57,643 nucleotides of DNA from Bisbaumannia pacifica (GTDB taxonomy: Bacteria > Pseudomonadota > Gammaproteobacteria > Pseudomonadales > Halomonadaceae), in assembly GCF_007989625.1 (NCBI RefSeq), contig NZ_BJUK01000024.1, positions 1 to 57,643 of the forward strand. Reading direction: 5' to 3'. The notes beneath the pieces are model-generated. The model was not told the origin of the DNA and made no database searches. It saw only the letters and a program-made list of their open reading frames with translations. Below, in pieces: positions 52,035 to 57,643 of this stretch. Made by a program: the position numbers and the translations under genes. Every line of letters starts with the position of its first letter. Within the stretch, counting starts at the first letter, position 1.

Positions 52035-53477
<1,443 letters not shown>

Positions 53478-53494
53478 GGAGACGGCTGCACGAC

Positions 53495-53552
53495 GCCGGC
53501 CTCCAGTAGGAGCCCGCTTCAGCGGGCGCAAGGCTTCCCTCGCGAGGCCGGC
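53495..53552. repeat. REP-like nested hairpin between sufB and sufC
   Basis: Outer arms GCCGGCCTC (53495-53503) and GAGGCCGGC (53544-53552) are perfect; inside are GCCCGCT-TC-AGCGGGC (53512-53527) and palindromic CCTCGCGAGG. The TAGGAGCCCGCTTCAGCGGG segment recalls the REP elements common in Pseudomonas and Halomonas. It sits inside the operon in a 178-bp spacer, otherwise featureless. Confidence 0.75.
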
Positions 53553-53655
53553 CAGCGTCCCAAAACCGTCGCTTATAACGCGCCTAGTCAGCCGTCAAGC
53601 CATATAACGTTTCCCCAGTCGCCGCGGCGGCTGGCCAGATCAAAAGGTAGTCACG

Positions 53656-54408
53656 ATGCTCGAAGTCAAGGATCTCCACGTCACGGTCGAGGGCAAGCAT
53701 ATCCTCAAGGGCCTCAACCTCACCGTCGCGGCGGGCCAGGTGCACGCCATCATGGGCCCCAACGGCGCCGGCAAGTCGACCCTATCGGCGGTGATCGCCG
53801 GCAAGGAGGGCTATGAGGTGACCCAGGGCAGCATCACCTTCGACGGCCAGGACGTGCTGGAGATGGAGATCGAGGAGCGCGCACGCAAAGGCCTGCTGCT
53901 GGGCTTCCAGTACCCGGTGGAGATTCCCGGAGTGAAGAACATCTACCTGCTCAAGGCGGCCCTCAACGCCAAGCGCGAGGCCGAGGGGCTGGGCGAGATC
54001 CCGGCGCCGGAGTTCATGAAGCTGATCAAGGAGAAGATCGCCTTTATGAAGATGGACGCCAGCTTCCTGCAGCGCGCCGTCAACGAAGGCTTCTCCGGCG
54101 GCGAGAAGAAACGCAACGAGATCCTGCAGATGCTGGTCCTGCAGCCCAAGCTGGCGCTGCTCGACGAGATCGATTCCGGCCTCGACATCGATGCCATGAA
54201 GGTGGTGGCCGACGGCGTCAACTCCCTGCGCGCCGCCGATCGCGCCATCCTGATGGTCACCCACTACCAGCGCCTGCTCGACCATATCACCCCCGACGTG
54301 GTGCATGTGCTGGTGGACGGCCGCATCGTCAAGTCCGGCGATGCCGAGCTGGCCAAGGAGCTCGAGGCACGGGGCTATGACTGGGTGCTGGAGGAGTCCG
54401 CGGCATGA
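53656..54408 (+). CDS. sufC: Fe-S cluster assembly ATPase SufC
   Basis: 250-residue ABC-type ATPase of SufBC2D. Walker A GPNGAGKST (34-42), signature FSGGEKKRNEI, Walker B LALLDEIDSGLDID and the H-loop MVTHYQRLLDHI. AAAGGTAG precedes the ATG. Its stop overlaps the sufD start (ATGA). Confidence 0.97.
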   Translation: MLEVKDLHVTVEGKHILKGLNLTVAAGQVHAIMGPNGAGKSTLSAVIAGKEGYEVTQGSITFDGQDVLEMEIEERARKGLLLGFQYPVEIPGVKNIYLLKAALNAKREAEGLGEIPAPEFMKLIKEKIAFMKMDASFLQRAVNEGFSGGEKKRNEILQMLVLQPKLALLDEIDSGLDIDAMKVVADGVNSLRAADRAILMVTHYQRLLDHITPDVVHVLVDGRIVKSGDAELAKELEARGYDWVLEESAA

Positions 54409-55751
54409 GTGAGGTACAAGGCTTTCTCGACCGCCTGAGCGAGCGCGCCGCGGCCCGCGGCGCCGAGCCCACCTGGATCGCCGCCCGGCGCCAGGCGGGC
54501 GCGGCACGCTTCGAGGCGCTGGGCTTCCCGGACCGCAAGGTGGAGGCCTGGAAATACACCGACGTGCGCGGCATCGCCCGGGGCGATTTCGCCCTGGCCG
54601 AGTCGGCGGACTTCTCGCCGGCCAGCGCCGCCGCCCTGACCCTGCCCATCGCGGCGCATCGGCTGAGCTTCGTCGACGGCGTCTTCGCTCCGGCCCTCTC
54701 CGACCTGGGCGAGCTGTCCGCCGGGGTCAGCGTCGAGCGGCTCTCCCAGGCCCTGGCCGCCAACCACGAGGCGGTGGGCGGCGCCCTGGGGCGCCTGGCC
54801 GGGGTCGACTTCTCGCCCTTCACGGCCCTCAATACCGCCTTCGCCGAGGAGGGCGCGGTGATCCGCCTGGCCCCCGGCGCGGTGGTGGAGCGCCCCATCG
54901 TCCTGCAGTTTCTCTCCAGCGCCGGGGCGACGCCGCGGATGAGCCATCCGCGGGTGTTGGTAACGGCCGGCGCACGCAGCCAGGCGACCCTGATCGAGCA
55001 CCAGGTGGGCGAGGAGGGCGCCGCCAACTTCTCCAACCTGGTCAGCGAGGTGCTGCTGGAGCGGGGGGCTATCCTCACCCACTACAAGCTCCAGGAGCTG
55101 CCCCAGACCGATCACCACATCGCCAGCCTGCACGTGGATCAGGCCCGGGACAGTCGCTTCACCTCCTTCAACCTCAACCTGGGCGGGGCCCTGGCGCGCA
55201 ACGATATCGTCAGCGACCTCAACGGCCAGGGCGCCGAGGCCAACTTCTTCGGCCTGTTCTTCGGCCAGGGACGCCAGTTGCTGGATACCCATACCCTGGT
55301 CAATCACAATGCGCCCCTGACCTTCTCCAATGAGAACTACAAGGGCATCCTCGACGACCGCGCCCGCGGCATCTTCAACGGCAAGGTGATCGTCAAGCGG
55401 GATAGCCAGAAGATCGAGGCCCACCAGAACAACGCCAACCTGTTGCTCTCCGACCGGGCCGAGATCGATACCAAGCCGGAGCTTGAGATCTACGCCGACG
55501 ACGTCAAGTGCTCTCATGGCGCCACCACCGGTCAGCTCGACGAAGAGGCGGTCTTCGCCCTGCGCGCCCGGGGCATCGACGAGGCCACCGCCCGGGGCCT
55601 GCTGACCCTGGCCTTCGCCGGCGAGGTGATGGAGCAGGTGGCCATCGACGCCGTGGCCGAGCGGGTCGAGCTGGCCGTGGCCGGCAAGCTGCCGGAGCGT
55701 TTCAACCTGGCCGGGCTGGTGGAAGCCGCCGTGGCCCTGCACGAGGAGTAA
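54405..55751 (+). CDS. sufD: Fe-S cluster assembly protein SufD
   Basis: 448-residue beta-helix partner of SufB. FPDRKVEAWKYTDVR near the N-terminus, LLSDRAEIDTKPELEIYADD and KCSHGATTGQLDEEAVFALR, which has the conserved histidine, near the C-terminus. It overlaps sufC by four bases and is followed by sufS after 3 bp. Confidence 0.96.
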   Translation: MSEVQGFLDRLSERAAARGAEPTWIAARRQAGAARFEALGFPDRKVEAWKYTDVRGIARGDFALAESADFSPASAAALTLPIAAHRLSFVDGVFAPALSDLGELSAGVSVERLSQALAANHEAVGGALGRLAGVDFSPFTALNTAFAEEGAVIRLAPGAVVERPIVLQFLSSAGATPRMSHPRVLVTAGARSQATLIEHQVGEEGAANFSNLVSEVLLERGAILTHYKLQELPQTDHHIASLHVDQARDSRFTSFNLNLGGALARNDIVSDLNGQGAEANFFGLFFGQGRQLLDTHTLVNHNAPLTFSNENYKGILDDRARGIFNGKVIVKRDSQKIEAHQNNANLLLSDRAEIDTKPELEIYADDVKCSHGATTGQLDEEAVFALRARGIDEATARGLLTLAFAGEVMEQVAIDAVAERVELAVAGKLPERFNLAGLVEAAVALHEE

Positions 55752-55754
55752 GCC

Positions 55755-57008
55755 ATGAGCGATCTCGCCGCGCCCGCCGAGGCGACCGTGCTGGATGTGG
55801 CCCGAGTGCGCCGCGACTTCCCGATCCTCGATCGGGAAGTCCATGGCAAGCCGCTGATCTATCTGGATAACGCCGCCACCAGCCAGACGCCGATCCAGGT
55901 CATCGACTGCCTGGATGACTACTACCGGCGGCTCAACGCCAATATCCATCGCGGCCTGCATACCCTGGCCGACGAGGCCACCGCGGCCTACGAGGGCAGC
56001 CGCGACAAGGTTCGCGACTTCCTGGGCGCCGCCGATCGCCGCGAGATCGTCTTCACCCGGGGTACCACCGAGGCCATCAACCTGGTGGCCAATGGCTGGG
56101 GTCGGGCCCACCTGCGCGCCGGCGACGAGGTGCTGGTGTCGCGCATGGAGCACCACTCCAATATCGTGCCCTGGCAGCTGCTGGCCGAGGAGCTCGGCAT
56201 CGTCATCAGGGTAATCCCGGTGGACGAACGCGGCGTGCTGGACCTCGCCGCCTACCGGACCCTGTTCAGCGAGCGCACCAAGCTGGTGGCGGTGAACCAT
56301 GTCTCCAACGCCTTCGGCACCATCAACCCGGTGCGCGAGCTGGCCGAGGAGGCTCATCGCCATGGTGCCCTGATCCTGGTGGATGGCGCCCAGGCGACCC
56401 CGCACCAGGTGGTGGACGTCCAGGCCATCGGCGCCGACTTCTACGCCTTCTCCGGTCACAAGGTGTATGGCCCTACCGGCATCGGCGCCCTCTACGGGCG
56501 CCTCGAGCTGCTCGAGGCGATGCGTCCCTGGCAGGGCGGCGGCGAGATGATCGCCACCGTCTCCTTCGAGGCCGGCACCACCTATGCCCCGGTGCCCCAC
56601 AAGTTCGAGGCCGGCACCCCGGCCATCGCCGAGGGCGTGGCCCTGGGCGCGGCCCTGGACTGGGTCACCGCCACCGGCCTCGAGGCCATCGGCGCCTGGG
56701 AAGACCAGTTGCTGAGGCGTGCCACCCTGGGGGTGTCGCGCATCGATGGCCTGCGCCTGCTCGGCACCGCTCCGGACAAGGCCGGGGTGCTCTCCTTCGT
56801 GGTGGACGGGGCCCATGCTCAGGACATCGGCCTGCTGATCGATCAGCTGGGGGTGGCGATTCGCACCGGCCACCATTGCGCACAGCCGCTGCTGGCCCAG
56901 TTCGGCGTCGATGCGACCTGTCGTGCCTCCTTCGCCGCCTACAACACCCTCGACGAGGTGGACGCCTTCGTGGCCGCCCTGGAGCGGGTGATCGGCATGG
57001 TGCGCTAA
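55755..57008 (+). CDS. sufS: Cysteine desulfurase SufS
   Basis: 417-residue PLP enzyme that supplies sulfur from cysteine. PLP lysine K236 in FSGHKVYGPTGIGALYG; the sulfur-carrying cysteine C375 in RTGHHCAQPLL; the spacing and the RxGxHC context are those of group II (SufS) desulfurases. These normally need SufE or SufU; neither is seen before the window ends. Confidence 0.96.
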   Translation: MSDLAAPAEATVLDVARVRRDFPILDREVHGKPLIYLDNAATSQTPIQVIDCLDDYYRRLNANIHRGLHTLADEATAAYEGSRDKVRDFLGAADRREIVFTRGTTEAINLVANGWGRAHLRAGDEVLVSRMEHHSNIVPWQLLAEELGIVIRVIPVDERGVLDLAAYRTLFSERTKLVAVNHVSNAFGTINPVRELAEEAHRHGALILVDGAQATPHQVVDVQAIGADFYAFSGHKVYGPTGIGALYGRLELLEAMRPWQGGGEMIATVSFEAGTTYAPVPHKFEAGTPAIAEGVALGAALDWVTATGLEAIGAWEDQLLRRATLGVSRIDGLRLLGTAPDKAGVLSFVVDGAHAQDIGLLIDQLGVAIRTGHHCAQPLLAQFGVDATCRASFAAYNTLDEVDAFVAALERVIGMVR

Positions 57009-57030
57009 GCGAACGTCAGAGGAGCGGGAG

Positions 57031-57603
57031 ATGTCGGCGATGGAACAACTGGAGGGCTTGCACAAGGGGCAGGAGCTGCCGTTGCAGCGGGACGTGGCGG
57101 TGATCTCCATCCCTTTCGGCAAGACCATTACCCTGCCCGAGGACAGCGTCGTCTCGGTGATGCAGGCCAAGGGCAGCTCGGTGAGCGTGGCCCATGAGGG
57201 GCGCCTCTACCTGGTGGAGGGCGCCAACCTGGATGCCCTGGGACTCGAAGCCCTGCCGCGGCCCACGCTGCCCGAGGACGCCACGGATGACGAGATCGAG
57301 GCCTTCGTCTGGGAGCAGCTGCGCACCTGCTTCGACCCGGAGATCCCCGTCGATATCGTCGAGTTGGGGTTGGTCTATGGCTGCCGTATCGAGCGGCTGA
57401 TCAGCGGCGAGCGGATCGTCACCATTCGCATGACCCTGACCGCCCCGGGTTGCGGCATGGGCGACGTGATCGCCGCCGATGCCCGCAACAAGATCCTCGG
57501 TGCGCCGCAGATCAGCCAGGTGCACGTGGATATCGTCTTCGATCCGCCCTGGAGCCGTGAGATGATGAGCGACGAGGCCAAGCTGGAACTTGGCATGTTC
57601 TAA
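57031..57603 (+). CDS. sufT: Fe-S maturation factor SufT
   Basis: 190-residue protein with the MIP18/PaaD (DUF59) domain: CFDPEIPVDIVELGLVYGC, then TLTAPGCGMGDVIAAD and DPPWSREMMSDEAK. A family-specific N-terminal extension (FGKTITLPEDSVVSVMQAKG) precedes it, as in SufT. It aids Fe-S protein maturation under high demand. GGAGCGGGAG precedes the ATG. Only 40 bases follow before the window ends, with nothing identifiable in them. Confidence 0.94.
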   Translation: MSAMEQLEGLHKGQELPLQRDVAVISIPFGKTITLPEDSVVSVMQAKGSSVSVAHEGRLYLVEGANLDALGLEALPRPTLPEDATDDEIEAFVWEQLRTCFDPEIPVDIVELGLVYGCRIERLISGERIVTIRMTLTAPGCGMGDVIAADARNKILGAPQISQVHVDIVFDPPWSREMMSDEAKLELGMF

Positions 57604-57643
57604 GCTCTGTCTGAAAAGTCGGCGAGCGATGGCCAGACCAGGC

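Noticed and set aside
54375-57170. 931-codon open frame antisense to sufD-sufS
   Set aside because: Same GC-driven shadow; no motif, no ribosome site, and the sense genes are certain.
57604-57643. Last 40 bases as a possible insertion-sequence end
   Set aside because: The TCTGTCTGAAAAGTC stretch is suggestive, but no partner repeat or transposase is visible before the window ends.

Overview
The window is 57.6 kb of GC-rich, tightly packed chromosome from a gammaproteobacterium. Gene content and protein style fit a halophilic Halomonadaceae (Halomonas-like) genome best, but that placement is inference. No rRNA, tRNA, CRISPR array, transposase or phage gene was seen. Almost every gene is a recognisable housekeeping or metabolic gene. 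The less ordinary material lies in the spacers.

Layout. (1) 1-5 kb: the 3' part of cmoM, then rsmC, convergent greB, an exported TPR protein, and nudF-yqiB-cpdA. (2) 5-7.6 kb: cysDN (sulfate activation). (3) 7.6-13.9 kb, minus strand: a complete heme-uptake operon, hemP-hmuR-hmuS-hmuT-hmuU-hmuV, behind a Fur-box promoter. (4) 14-18 kb: a YugP-type metallopeptidase, then cmoA-PLD protein-cmoB on the minus strand. (5) 18-27 kb: pgi, yqiA, parE, parC, serB and a small TIGR02647-like gene. (6) 27-30 kb: a one-domain voltage-gated cation channel and leuA with a probable leader peptide and attenuator. (7) 30-33 kb: epmB/efp/epmA (EF-P and its beta-lysylation). (8) 33-51 kb: psd, rhdA, rsgA, then orn, queG, nnr, tsaE, amiB, mutL, miaA, hfq, hflX, hflK, hflC, hisZ and purA, a classic conserved gammaproteobacterial string. 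(9) 51.5-57.6 kb: a suf Fe-S assembly operon led by an Rrf2 regulator (regulator-sufB-sufC-sufD-sufS-sufT).

From memory, the order nudF-yqiB-cpdA / yqiA-parE-parC-serB / psd-rhdA-rsgA-orn...purA matches one long stretch of the Pseudomonas chromosome. Here it is broken by blocks carrying cysDN, hmu, cmoAB, pgi, the channel, leuA and efp. Themes that recur are tRNA and translation quality (CmoM/A/B, QueG, MiaA, TsaE, RsmC, RsgA, EF-P system, HflX), iron and Fe-S handling (hmu, suf) and sulfur metabolism (cysDN, RhdA, SufS).

Structure not explained by genes: (a) degenerate copies of a gene's own 3' end directly behind that gene at four places (hmuT, hmuU, serB, purA), one forming a 33-codon microORF coupled by ATGA overlaps on both sides; (b) a dispersed intergenic repeat of about 120 bp in five copies; (c) a REP-like nested hairpin inside the suf operon; (d) several perfect palindromes in promoter regions. 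I did not find a wholly new enzymatic system. The gene-tail duplications and the unusual ion-channel filter are the best leads.
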